Positions 1 to 5,859 of a DNA stretch of 64,000 bases are shown here, one piece after another. The notes beneath the pieces are model-generated. The model was not told the DNA's origin. It searched no databases and worked only from the letters and a program-made list of their open reading frames with translations. Both the position numbers and the translations under genes were made by a program. The first letter of the stretch is position 1, and every line of letters begins with the position of its first letter. Source of the stretch: Polynucleobacter sp. Tro8-14-1. GTDB lineage: Bacteria; Pseudomonadota; Gammaproteobacteria; Burkholderiales; Burkholderiaceae. The stretch is taken from the NCBI RefSeq assembly GCF_018881655.1, contig NZ_JACVPX010000010.1, positions 1 through 64,000 of the forward strand. Direction: 5' to 3'.

Positions 1-63
1 TGAATCGCTACCACTTCTATAGACACTTTCTAGCCTAATATTTAGTCTATTAGGAGGTGTGTA

Positions 64-345
64 ATGAGTACAAGAAGACGGTTTACTGAAGAGTTCAAGT
101 TAGAGGCAGTCAAGCAAGTCGTTGAGCGAGGATTTGGGGTTCGAGATGTGGCTGCTAGGCTGGGCACCTCACCCCATAGTCTGTATGCCTGGATTAATAA
201 ATATGGTATTCCAGCCGAGCAGCGCTTAGTTCAAGATGATCAATTAGCTAAGCTTAAAAGACTGGAGGCGGAGCTGCGGCGGGTTACCGAAGAGCGCGAC
301 ATCCTAAAAAAGGCCGCCGCGTACTTTGCCAAGGAGTCCGGTTAA
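64..345 (+). CDS. IS3-family transposase OrfA
   Basis: A 93-residue DNA-binding subunit of an IS3 transposase. The N-terminal half carries the helix-turn-helix (roughly residues 8-45, RRFTEEFKLEAVKQV then VAARLG and LYAWINKYG), and the C-terminal part is a charged leucine-zipper-like helix (LKRLEAELRRVTEERDILKKA). A good ribosome site (TAGGAGG) lies just before the ATG. Bases 306-312 form A AAA AAG in the OrfA frame, the classic IS3 slippery heptamer, so an OrfAB fusion is expected by -1 frameshifting into the frame of the next gene. Confidence 0.93.
   Translation: MSTRRRFTEEFKLEAVKQVVERGFGVRDVAARLGTSPHSLYAWINKYGIPAEQRLVQDDQLAKLKRLEAELRRVTEERDILKKAAAYFAKESG
306..312 (+). other. Probable programmed -1 frameshift site (A AAA AAG)
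   Basis: In the OrfA frame the codons read CTA AAA AAG, giving the slippery heptamer A_AAA_AAG. The -1 frame is open from here into OrfB without a stop. This is how IS3-family elements make the OrfAB transposase. No stimulatory structure was worked out. Confidence 0.7.
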
Positions 346-392
346 AGTACGCCTTCATCAAAAAGCACCAGCATGAGCATGCCATCCGCACG

Positions 393-1217
393 ATGTGCAA
401 GGTTTTGCGAGTCCACCACAGTGGCTATTACGCTTGGCTTAAAGAGCCGCTCTCGTCTCGAGCGTATGAGAACCAGATGATCGTAGGTCAAATTAAGCAA
501 GCGTGGCTGGCAAGCGGCACCATCTATGGTTATCGCAAGATCCATGATGACCTGCAAGATCTGGGGATTGCTTGTGGAGAGCAACGGGTGTATCGATTGA
601 TGAAGGCACAGGGCCTGCGTTCCCAAACAGGCTACAAGCGTAAACCACGGCACCATACTGGTAAGCCTCATGTGGCAGCCCCCAATCACTTGGGTCAGCA
701 GTTTGATGTTTTAGAACCTAATGAGACCTGGGTAACGGACATTACTTATATCCGCACGCATGAGGGTTGGCTGTACTTGGCGGTGGTCTTGGATTTATTC
801 TCCCGCCAGATTGTAGGCTGGTCGATGCAAGGTCAAATGGATAAGGAGTTGGTGGTCAGCGCCTTGCTGATGGCTTTATGGAAACGAAAACCCAAGCAGA
901 CAGTGATGATCCACTCGGATCAAGGCAGTCAATTTTCTAGTTACGAGTGGCAAGCGTTCTTAAAAGAACATAACCTCAAACAAAGCATGAGTCGGCGCGG
1001 AAACTGCCATGACAATGCCGTAGTGGAGAGCTTTTTCCAACTACTCAAGCGGGAGCGGATTAAACGTAAAACCTATGCCAGCAGAGCAAAAGCAAGAGAA
1101 GATATTTTTGATTACATCGAAATGTTTTACAACCCGGTTAGACGCCATAGTTACAACAATGGACTTTCTCCGGTAAGATTTGAAGAGCAGTACCAAGCGA
1201 GGTTGGGAAGTGTCTAG
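393..1217 (+). CDS. IS3-family transposase OrfB (DDE integrase core)
   Basis: The catalytic part of the IS3 transposase, with an rve integrase fold. The DDE triad is visible at about D116 (WVTDIT), D176 (IHSDQGSQF) and E212 (NAVVESFF), with the usual 35-residue spacing between the last two. The N-terminal part holds the HTH_21 region (YGYRKIHDDL). The frame is open upstream to the slippery site, so the natural product is probably an OrfAB fusion rather than a protein starting at 393. It appears intact. Confidence 0.92.
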   Translation: MCKVLRVHHSGYYAWLKEPLSSRAYENQMIVGQIKQAWLASGTIYGYRKIHDDLQDLGIACGEQRVYRLMKAQGLRSQTGYKRKPRHHTGKPHVAAPNHLGQQFDVLEPNETWVTDITYIRTHEGWLYLAVVLDLFSRQIVGWSMQGQMDKELVVSALLMALWKRKPKQTVMIHSDQGSQFSSYEWQAFLKEHNLKQSMSRRGNCHDNAVVESFFQLLKRERIKRKTYASRAKAREDIFDYIEMFYNPVRRHSYNNGLSPVRFEEQYQARLGSV

Positions 1218-1235
1218 GATATTGGTAGCGATTCA

Positions 1236-1383
1236 AATGGCCCATCGGGGGCTTGGGAACCTCGGCAATATCACACCATTTTGATAAGCAGCTAGCTGAC
1301 ACCCTAAGTTGGTTTGAAACTTTTGAAATAGGCAGCGACCAAATTAAATCTAAGATTTCCTGTCTAGAATATTTTTCCTTCAT
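1236..1383 (-). pseudogene. 5' remnant of an HTH-type gene cut by the IS3 element
   Basis: The first 49 codons of a gene read leftwards from an ATG at 1383 into the IS3 right end. The peptide (YSRQEILDLIWSLPISKVS, then VPKPPMGH) resembles the N-terminus of a widespread family of bacterial proteins with the pattern YxREELYxxVWxxPMxKxA...VPxPPxGYWAK. The match stops exactly at the IS boundary. The rest must lie left of the window or be lost. The family function is not firmly known; a homeodomain-like HTH is likely. Confidence 0.6.
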
Positions 1384-1484
1384 CCCCGCTCCAAACTTTA
1401 GTAAAAATTTAGCTTAAATCAGGAGTATGTTTATTTGTGCATTTCTGTGTTAGATTTACTTTATCAAAAGTTGCGATGTGTCAG
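1384..1484. other. AT-rich spacer, no gene seen
   Basis: This stretch lies between the interrupted gene and the first tRNA-Lys fragment. It presumably holds the promoter of the interrupted leftward gene. No ORF or stable hairpin was seen. Confidence 0.4.
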
Positions 1485-1536
1485 GCGGACCCTTTTAATC
1501 CGTTGGTCGCGAGTTCGAATCTCGCCCGACCCACCA
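1485..1536 (+). repeat. tRNA-Lys 3' fragment, copy A
   Basis: The sequence matches the 3' half of a tRNA-Lys(UUU) gene: anticodon arm end (TTTTAATCCG), variable loop, T arm (GCGAG TTCGAAT CTCGC), acceptor strand and encoded CCA. The D arm and 5' acceptor strand are missing, so it is not a functional tRNA. Two extra C sit in the anticodon region (GGACCCTTTTAATCC). This is the longest of five copies in the first 6 kb and is followed by a terminator hairpin. It is interpreted as an attachment-site remnant of integration into tRNA-Lys. Confidence 0.85.
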
Positions 1537-1543
1537 GTAATAC

Positions 1544-1575
1544 AAAAGCCTCTAGAGAAGTCTAGGGGCTTTTTC
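1544..1575 (+). terminator. Rho-independent terminator after tRNA fragment A
   Basis: AAAAGCCTCTAGA and TCTAGGGGCTTTTT pair around a GAAG loop, followed by T-rich sequence. An almost identical hairpin follows copy B, so the terminator travels with the tRNA 3' end. Confidence 0.8.
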
Positions 1576-1621
1576 TTTTACCAATCAGCTTAATTAGCAT
1601 TGTCCCTTCTCTATTGAAGCC

Positions 1622-1682
1622 TTAACTAGCATCTTGTTTTAATATCATGCTATAATGCATTCATGCTGCATGAATATAGGAG
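1622..1682 (+). promoter_or_regulatory. Promoter and palindromic operator of the toxin-antitoxin pair
   Basis: A perfect -10 box TATAAT lies at 1651-1656, with no convincing -35 box. Overlapping the expected start of transcription is a perfect inverted repeat, ATTCATGC-T-GCATGAAT (1659-1675). It is followed by a ribosome site AGGAG at 1678-1682, just before the ATG at 1689. A palindrome here is what autoregulation by an AbrB-type antitoxin would need. Confidence 0.6.
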
Positions 1683-1688
1683 AATGCC

Positions 1689-1979
1689 ATGGGCGCAGTG
1701 ATAGATCATCAAGTTATTAAATCCATTGGATCCAGCGGGCAGATCTCGCTTGGCAAAGAGCATGCGGGACGTCAGGTATTAGTGGAAACGCCTGAACCTG
1801 GCGTTTGGGTGATTCGCACCGCCACAGTTATTCCCGACAATGAGCGTTGGGTACATACGCCAGCCATTAAAAAGGATTTATCAGCAGCCTTGGCCTGGGC
1901 ACAAAAAACGCCGGCCAAAGCAACTGACCTTTCTAAACTAAAAACGGCTAAAGCTCATGGCGAGAAACGCAAAGCCTGA
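1689..1979 (+). CDS. AbrB/MazE-type antitoxin of a type II toxin-antitoxin pair
   Basis: A 96-residue protein with an N-terminal SpoVT-AbrB-like strand pattern (IGSSGQISLGKEHAGRQVLVE, broken here only in notation by its turn) and a basic, lysine-rich C-terminal tail, typical of an antitoxin that binds DNA with one end and toxin with the other. It overlaps the next gene by 23 bases (1957-1979), indicating translational coupling. A strong ribosome site and a palindrome precede it. It lies in the tRNA-Lys island. The assignment rests on fold pattern and context; the exact family is uncertain. Confidence 0.65.
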   Translation: MGAVIDHQVIKSIGSSGQISLGKEHAGRQVLVETPEPGVWVIRTATVIPDNERWVHTPAIKKDLSAALAWAQKTPAKATDLSKLKTAKAHGEKRKA

Positions 1980-2286
1980 GCCCTTAGTTGAGCTTGATCT
2001 GAATAGCCCCATCTTCCAATCTACCTGGGAGAGTCTGGAGCCAACCGAGCAAGAGAAAGCCTTTGCCACTTTTGAGAAAATCACGCAATTGACCTGGAAC
2101 CAGGTTTACCGCGACAAGGGATTGAAGTGGGAAAAGATTCATAGCATTCCTGTACCAAAAGATATTGATGCACTCTACTCATTTCGAGTTAGCAAATCAA
2201 TCCGGGGCATTGGCTTCAGAGAAGATCATTTCCTAAGGGTTTTATTAATTGAACCAGATCATGATGCTGCTTATGGCAAAAAATAA
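1957..2286 (+). CDS. RelE/HigB-like toxin of the pair
   Basis: A 109-residue protein. The second half has the pattern of a RelE/ParE-superfamily ribonuclease toxin: LYSFRVSKSIRGIGFREDHFLRVLLIEPDHDAAYGKK, where the paired basic residues, the aromatic strand and the PDHDAAY tail are conserved-looking. (The quoted run is residues ~73-109; key positions are R78, R83, R87 and H103.) The start lies inside the antitoxin gene. The N-terminal 50 residues are acidic and less typical. Function as an mRNA interferase is inferred, not shown. Confidence 0.6.
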   Translation: MARNAKPEPLVELDLNSPIFQSTWESLEPTEQEKAFATFEKITQLTWNQVYRDKGLKWEKIHSIPVPKDIDALYSFRVSKSIRGIGFREDHFLRVLLIEPDHDAAYGKK

Positions 2287-2502
2287 ACCGCCACACAAAA
2301 GCGTTGGTTACACCACTGTTGAGCAGATCCTCAATTCGCCTGATCCCGATATTGTTGGATCTTATTACGCCATGCAGCGTGCCGGTCAAGCGGCGATTGA
2401 CCTAGCCATTAAACGAACACCGCAATCGTAACCATGGTTGATGGGAAGATCGTTCGGATCCCAGCTTCTGAGCTCATTAAAAAGCGCCAGCCTAGCGTCT
2501 AA
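2273..2502 (+). pseudogene. Frameshifted copy of a small island ORF
   Basis: This is a broken copy of the gene at 3807-4004. It begins at an ATG overlapping the toxin stop and reads NSPDPDIVGSYYAMQRAGQ, then loses one base near 2411 (GCCATTAAACG against GCCATTCAAACG in the intact copy). The original frame then ends at 2431, while the remainder (VDGKIVRIPASELIKKRQPS) continues in another frame to a TAA at 2502. The 3' part is almost identical to the other copy, and the 5' part is more diverged. It stops a few bases before tRNA fragment B. Confidence 0.75.
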
Positions 2503-2504
2503 GT

Positions 2505-2542
2505 GCCCTTGGTCGCGAGTTCGAATCTCGCCCGACCCACCA
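2505..2542 (+). repeat. tRNA-Lys 3' fragment, copy B
   Basis: This copy covers the variable loop, T arm, acceptor strand and CCA, identical to copy A from TTGGTCGCGAG to the CCA. The anticodon arm is not conserved (CCCTTGG against CCGTTGG). It sits directly after the stop codon of the frameshifted small ORF. Confidence 0.85.
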
Positions 2543-2548
2543 GTTATA

Positions 2549-2581
2549 CAAAAGCCTCTAGAGAAATCTAGGGGCTTTTTC
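2549..2581 (+). terminator. Rho-independent terminator after tRNA fragment B
   Basis: The hairpin AAAAGCCTCTAGA-GAAA-TCTAGGGGCTTTTT differs from the one after copy A by a single loop base. Confidence 0.8.
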
Positions 2582-2623
2582 TTTAGATATAAAGAAAACC
2601 ATAACTCTATATAAAATTCTTTA

Positions 2624-2815
2624 ATGTCAAAAAAATACTCTAGCGAGCCTTTAAGGCGCCAATTTATTGTCAATAACGCTTTAGCATCTGCGCGTATTGA
2701 GGGATTTACGCCTTCAACAGAATTTGTTAAGAGTCTTTTAGACTACATTCAAGGCCATCGAAATATTGATGAATTGATAAAAATGGCTAAGACTCGTTAT
2801 AAAAAAGAACTTTAA
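2624..2815 (+). CDS. VbhA-like Fic antitoxin, orphan
   Basis: A 63-residue protein whose motif SARIEG (about residues 22-27) fits the inhibitory (S/T)xxxE(G/N) signature of class I Fic antitoxins. The C-terminal part (LLDYIQGHRNIDELI) matches the small helical VbhA-type pattern. In known systems VbhA blocks a Fic AMP-transferase encoded next to it, but no Fic gene (HPFxxGNGR motif) is present anywhere in the island. It could be a leftover or act against a toxin encoded elsewhere. It is tail-to-tail with the leftward nucleotidyltransferase gene, overlapping by 4 bases. Confidence 0.65.
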   Translation: MSKKYSSEPLRRQFIVNNALASARIEGFTPSTEFVKSLLDYIQGHRNIDELIKMAKTRYKKEL

Positions 2816-3354
2816 GTTTCTTGATCTAAATTTAGCAATTTTTTATCTTCAAAAATTCTTTGCTTGACAGATTTTTCTTCCATCTCATCTAAGAATGCAG
2901 TCTCTCGCAGGCGATAATCAATCGTAGGCATTGATAGTAATTTCGCCTTAAGTCCCTCTTGAATCCAAACGCGGTCCCGAATTTCACCGCGGGCGTATTT
3001 GGATATCGCGGCATCATTTAACTCTAAAAATAATGCCCTTACATCGCCAAAGTCATGAATCACAAAACGGTCTTCCCAACCATCTGGCAATGTTGGCAAG
3101 TCGGGACTAGCAGCATCTACATAGTATCCATACTCATCTTCAAACGGACTGCCCTGGCCAATTAGCGCAGCTATTTCGCCAGCGCGACCTGGATCATCCT
3201 TTGGGTACATGTCCACATCGATGGAGCGAACCATTTCATCCGGGGGATCCGCTTTCAGCCCAAGCGCAGTCAAACTACCAATAATGACGTAGTCAGTATG
3301 GTTGGTGATCTTTTTGGCTTCGGTGAGTACGTGATGAATATGGCTCAGATTCAC
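2812..3354 (-). CDS. DUF6036-type nucleotidyltransferase
   Basis: A 180-residue protein resembling minimal nucleotidyltransferases of the DUF6036 group: YVIIGSLTALGL is the GS helix, and SIDVDMYPKDD carries the two metal-binding aspartates, as in MNT-type toxins or antitoxins. The C-terminal region (KAKLL...TIDYRLRE) is helical. Its start overlaps the stop of the upstream gene in an ATGA, so the two form an operon. Such enzymes often belong to defence or toxin-antitoxin pairs. The role is inferred from family and context only. Confidence 0.65.
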   Translation of the reverse strand: MNLSHIHHVLTEAKKITNHTDYVIIGSLTALGLKADPPDEMVRSIDVDMYPKDDPGRAGEIAALIGQGSPFEDEYGYYVDAASPDLPTLPDGWEDRFVIHDFGDVRALFLELNDAAISKYARGEIRDRVWIQEGLKAKLLSMPTIDYRLRETAFLDEMEEKSVKQRIFEDKKLLNLDQET

Positions 3355-3683
3355 TGAACTTCTTTCATCAGAAAACTAAATGGTGAATTTTGGGCTAGTG
3401 CATGTGCTTGCGGAGCATCTCCACAAACCTCTCGTTCCATTTCGGAGGGGTCTGAATTTATCAGTCTTCTCCAAGAGTCTATATAGAAGCGACTACATAA
3501 ATCCCGCTCTTCCCACTTTTGAATACGGCCTTCAGCTTGATGTAATACATCATTCCGGCGATCGGAGCGGAGCAAAACCAAGACGTGTTGATGCAACCTA
3601 CTGAGCTTTTCATACTTCTCGGCATCAGCCTTACGAGCTAAAACACGCATAGGAATGGAGGGCTTTGACTTAATGCTTTGCAT
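3351..3683 (-). CDS. Small basic partner of the nucleotidyltransferase
   Basis: A 110-residue, Arg/Lys-rich protein, first gene of a two-gene leftward operon (ATGA overlap with the nucleotidyltransferase at 3351-3354). I do not recognise a domain. It is predicted mainly helical, with many charged residues (RKADAEKYEKLSRLHQHV). By analogy with other nucleotidyltransferase pairs it may be the cognate partner or antitoxin. This is a context-based guess. Confidence 0.5.
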   Translation of the reverse strand: MQSIKSKPSIPMRVLARKADAEKYEKLSRLHQHVLVLLRSDRRNDVLHQAEGRIQKWEERDLCSRFYIDSWRRLINSDPSEMEREVCGDAPQAHALAQNSPFSFLMKEVQ

Positions 3684-3806
3684 TGTTCAAGTATATATAG
3701 GAGGCTATAGAAGGGCAAGATTGGCAAAAAACCCTTCATACCATCAAGTTTTAAGCAAAACAGAGGCTTTCAGTTACGTAAAATAATCAGATAAACAGGA
3801 GGAAAG

Positions 3807-4004
3807 ATGAAGTCCATTGTTAAAGATATTCGTAACTCTCCAGACCCCGACATTGCGGGCTCCTACTACGCCATGCGACGTGCTGGGCAAGCAGCAATTG
3901 ACTTAGCCATTCAAACGAACACCGCAATCGTAACCATGGTTGATGGAAAAATAGTTCGGATCCCAGCTTCTGAGCTCATTAAAAAGCGCCAGCCTAGCAT
4001 CTAA
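3807..4004 (+). CDS. Small island protein, intact copy of a duplicated ORF
   Basis: A 65-residue protein of unknown function with an excellent ribosome site (CAGGAGGAAAG) before the ATG. The body (NSPDPDIAGSYYAMRRAGQ, then AIVTMVDGKIVRIPASELIKK) has a beta-hairpin-like middle around VDGKIVRI. A frameshifted relative lies at 2273-2502; both end within about ten bases of a tRNA-Lys fragment. The 3' halves are nearly identical, which suggests recent duplication or gene conversion through the att region. Two copies beside att-like sites could mean an element-linked function, but none is recognised. Confidence 0.6.
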   Translation: MKSIVKDIRNSPDPDIAGSYYAMRRAGQAAIDLAIQTNTAIVTMVDGKIVRIPASELIKKRQPSI

Positions 4005-4006
4005 GT

Positions 4007-4044
4007 ACCGTTGGTCGCGAGTTCGAATCTCGCCCGACCCACCA
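4007..4044 (+). repeat. tRNA-Lys 3' fragment, copy C
   Basis: This copy reads CCGTTGGTCGCGAG through the T arm to GACCCACCA, identical to copy A across this length. It starts about three bases after the stop codon of the small ORF. Confidence 0.85.
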
Positions 4045-4051
4045 GCTATGC

Positions 4052-4077
4052 AAAAGCCACCTTCGGGTAGCTTTTTC
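4052..4077 (+). terminator. Rho-independent terminator after tRNA fragment C
   Basis: The hairpin AAAAGCCACC-TTCG-GGTAGCTTTTT has a UUCG-type tetraloop and a T run. It has a different stem from the terminators after copies A and B. Confidence 0.75.
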
Positions 4078-4157
4078 TTTGGAATCTAGAAGCTTGGATT
4101 ACGGAAGTTAATTTGGGGTAATGTATGCCTAATATTGCTTAATTTGGAGATGCAATA

Positions 4158-4631
4158 GTGCCATTCAAAAAATTACTGAGCATTACTTTGTTCGCCCTCT
4201 TGGCAGGATGTCAGAGCATGGGGTATCAGGAAGGCGCCGCCCCCGTGAATCCCGACGGAGATGTCACCCTTACCTTTAATCGCACAAGTACGGTTTTTTT
4301 TGGACTTGTGAAAAGTGCCCAAGTTTATGTGGATGGCCTTAAAGTCTGTGTCATCCCCAATGCAGGTAATTGCACCGTAAACATACCTTCAGGAAAACAT
4401 ATTCTTAAGGTAGACGGCACAATGTCCGGCTCTTTCGGCGTATTTTCTCAAACCTATCAATTTGACAGCGGTAAAACCTATCGATTTGTTATTTCGCCAA
4501 ATAGATCTGAAATGCTTTTAGAAGATCCTAGCGGCCCCGTAGGATTCATAGCTGAACCTACATACTACGAGCTCAATAAAACCGCTAACAGCAGCGATAA
4601 CGGCGAGTTCACTATGAAACCAGCTGATTAG
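4158..4631 (+). CDS. Small lipoprotein with a DUF2846/PEGA-like beta domain
   Basis: A 157-residue protein starting with GTG; the frame and lipobox fit this start. The signal peptide ends in the lipobox LLAGC (Cys at about residue 18), so it should be lipidated and anchored in the outer or inner membrane. The rest is a beta-rich domain with two cysteines (VCVIPNAGNC) and a PEGA-like strand pattern (VDGLKV, IPSGKHILKVDG). The function is unknown. It is the only gene between tRNA fragments C and D. Confidence 0.7.
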   Translation: MPFKKLLSITLFALLAGCQSMGYQEGAAPVNPDGDVTLTFNRTSTVFFGLVKSAQVYVDGLKVCVIPNAGNCTVNIPSGKHILKVDGTMSGSFGVFSQTYQFDSGKTYRFVISPNRSEMLLEDPSGPVGFIAEPTYYELNKTANSSDNGEFTMKPAD

Positions 4632-4643
4632 TCGTCAGTGATT

Positions 4644-4679
4644 GATTAGTCGCGAGTTCTAATCTCGCCCGACCTACTA
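4644..4679 (+). repeat. tRNA-Lys 3' fragment, copy D (degenerate)
   Basis: TTAGTCGCGAGTTCTAATC then CGCCCGACCTACTA corresponds to the T arm, acceptor strand and CCA, with several point changes (TTCTAAT for TTCGAAT, CTACTA for CCACCA). No strong terminator follows directly. The decay suggests an older copy. Confidence 0.7.
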
Positions 4680-4806
4680 GTTATAAAAAGGGATTACAGA
4701 AATGTGGCCCCTCTTCTGTTGATTGCTTGGAATGTGTCGGTAATTTGTGGTGGCAATAAGCGATCCGTTGGACCGTTGTTGCCTAGGATGGCAAACGACC
4801 AAATAA

Positions 4807-4828
4807 AAAACCACCCGAAGGTAGTTTT
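4807..4828 (+). terminator. Probable terminator hairpin
   Basis: AAAACCACC-CGAA-GGTAGTTTT forms a small hairpin with A- and T-rich flanks. The surrounding 4680-4919 holds no gene I can support, so it may end lipoprotein transcription or be a relic of the terminator of copy D. Confidence 0.5.
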
Positions 4829-4919
4829 AGTATCTCTTGCTTGCCTGGGGCCACATCAAACAGGGCCTGCGATTCTTGACAAATATTAATTTAACTTGCA
4901 GTTTTAAACCTCAAAGCTA

Positions 4920-5180
4920 TCAATATCGTCTCTTAGGCGCACCAGCAAAAGATTGCTTCTTCTCAAGATGTCTAAATGTAATACGGCCTTTGCTCAAGTC
5001 ATAAGCGGAGATCTCCAAAGAAACCTTATCTCCTGCCAATATACGGATGTGATTTTTTTTCATTTTCCCCGCTGTATAGGCAATAAGCTTATGGCCATTA
5101 TCTAAAGTAATCCGATAACGAGAATCTGGCAGAATTTCATCAACCAGGCCTTCCATTTCAAGCAACTCTTCTTTTGCCAT
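4920..5180 (-). CDS. infA: Translation initiation factor IF-1
   Basis: An 86-residue protein with the single S1-like OB fold of IF-1: the start ([13 protein letters not shown]), [31 protein letters not shown] (key residues N, H, K and the KMKKNHIRI loop) and the basic end are all conserved-looking. IF-1 binds the 30S A site with IF-2 and IF-3 during initiation. It is about 14 residues longer than a typical 72-residue IF-1. Betaproteobacteria commonly have a second infA outside the ribosomal operon, and this isolated copy beside a cold-shock gene is likely that paralogue. Confidence 0.9.
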   Translation of the reverse strand: MAKEELLEMEGLVDEILPDSRYRITLDNGHKLIAYTAGKMKKNHIRILAGDKVSLEISAYDLSKGRITFRHLEKKQSFAGAPKRRY

Positions 5181-5200
5181 TTAACATCCTTTATAAAAAT

Positions 5201-5225
5201 AAAAAGCCCAGTCATGCTGGGCTTT
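5201..5225 (-). terminator. Terminator of the cold-shock gene
   Basis: AAAGCCCAG-CATGA-CTGGGCTTT, followed on the minus strand by TTTATTTTTA, lies between the cold-shock gene and infA. A second weaker hairpin (CCAGGC/GCCTGG) lies at about 5229-5252. Confidence 0.75.
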
Positions 5226-5265
5226 AGGCCAGGCAAATAATTTCCGCCTGGCATTTGCTTCTGAT

Positions 5266-5469
5266 TTAAACAGGTTGAATATTGGATGCTAACTTGCCTT
5301 TAGGGCCAGTAGTAATATCAAAAGTCACTTTTTGACCTTCAGCTAAAGACTTAAATCCGCTGCTATTAATTGCTGAAAAATGGGCAAATAAATCTTCGCC
5401 ACCGAGTTCAGGGGTAATAAAGCCGAAGCCTTTAGCGTCGTTAAACCATTTCACAATTCCGTTTGCCAT
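5266..5469 (-). CDS. Cold-shock protein (CspA family)
   Basis: A 67-residue single cold-shock domain with both RNA-binding motifs: [12 protein letters not shown] (RNP1 region) and DLFAHFSAI (RNP2 region). It is a single-stranded nucleic-acid chaperone. The gene has a long leader (about 5470-5640), as is usual for csp mRNAs, and its own terminator. It lies between tRNA-Lys fragments D and E. Confidence 0.93.
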   Translation of the reverse strand: MANGIVKWFNDAKGFGFITPELGGEDLFAHFSAINSSGFKSLAEGQKVTFDITTGPKGKLASNIQPV

Positions 5470-5700
5470 ATCTGACTATTCCTTAAAAAAATATAAAAGG
5501 GGCTATGCCCCAAATGAGGCGAAAGTCAAGAATGGCGGGGGAGATGCTAAGAAGAACTATCGCAGAACTGCGGTATTAATTAATAGTACAACAACACTAT
5601 TAGCTTGAAAGTCGCTAAGTGTATTTTACTCTACTTTCGCTATAAAAGATTATTTATTTACAGATCACCCTTTAAAACAGCCATAGATAAAGGTAAAAGT
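5470..5700 (-). promoter_or_regulatory. Leader and promoter region of the cold-shock gene
   Basis: No ORF is seen in these 230 bases upstream of the csp gene. A GGGGC-TAT-GCCCC hairpin lies near 5500-5514, close to the ribosome-binding region. Cold-shock genes typically have long structured leaders; that role is inferred. Confidence 0.45.
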
Positions 5701-5708
5701 GCCTTGGC

Positions 5709-5748
5709 AATCCGTTGGTCGCAAGTTCAAATATCGCCTGACCCACCA
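5709..5748 (+). repeat. tRNA-Lys 3' fragment, copy E (degenerate)
   Basis: AATCCGTTGGTCGCAAGTT, then AAATATCGCCTGACCCACCA, matches the 3' part of the anticodon arm, T arm, acceptor strand and CCA, with changes in the T arm (GCAAG/TATCGC). It is followed by an imperfect hairpin and TTTTTCTTT at about 5758-5790. It marks the right edge of the tRNA-fragment array. Confidence 0.75.
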
Positions 5749-5859
5749 GTAATATCAAGCTCCAAATGAAGGTTCGGGGACTTTTTCTTTGGAGTTCCGC
5801 TAATATCCAATAACAGGCGTTCCTTTCCGCTAAATATCAACCCAAAAAGAACTTTAAAA

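Larger units (their letters stand above)
1..1235 (+). mobile_element. IS3-family insertion sequence, complete
   Basis: The two ends are imperfect inverted repeats: the left end starts TGAATCGCTACCA at base 1, and the reverse complement of the right end (to 1235) starts with the same 13 bases and shares the TAGACACTT block further in. Two overlapping transposase frames (orfA and orfB) lie inside in the usual IS3 arrangement. The left flank is outside the window, so the target duplication cannot be checked. The element interrupts a small HTH-type gene on the right. Confidence 0.9.

Noticed and set aside
342..689. A leftward ORF inside the IS3 transposase
   Set aside because: It is antisense to OrfB, which has the complete DDE triad.
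2386..2673. A leftward ORF across tRNA fragment B
   Set aside because: It reads through the tRNA-like repeat and terminator; its protein sequence is a translation of these.
4704..4889. A 61-codon ORF after tRNA fragment D
   Set aside because: No ribosome site, no family-like pattern, and a terminator-like hairpin lies inside it.
1485..5748. Complete tRNA-Lys genes
   Set aside because: All five copies lack the D arm and the 5' acceptor strand, so none can fold as a full tRNA.
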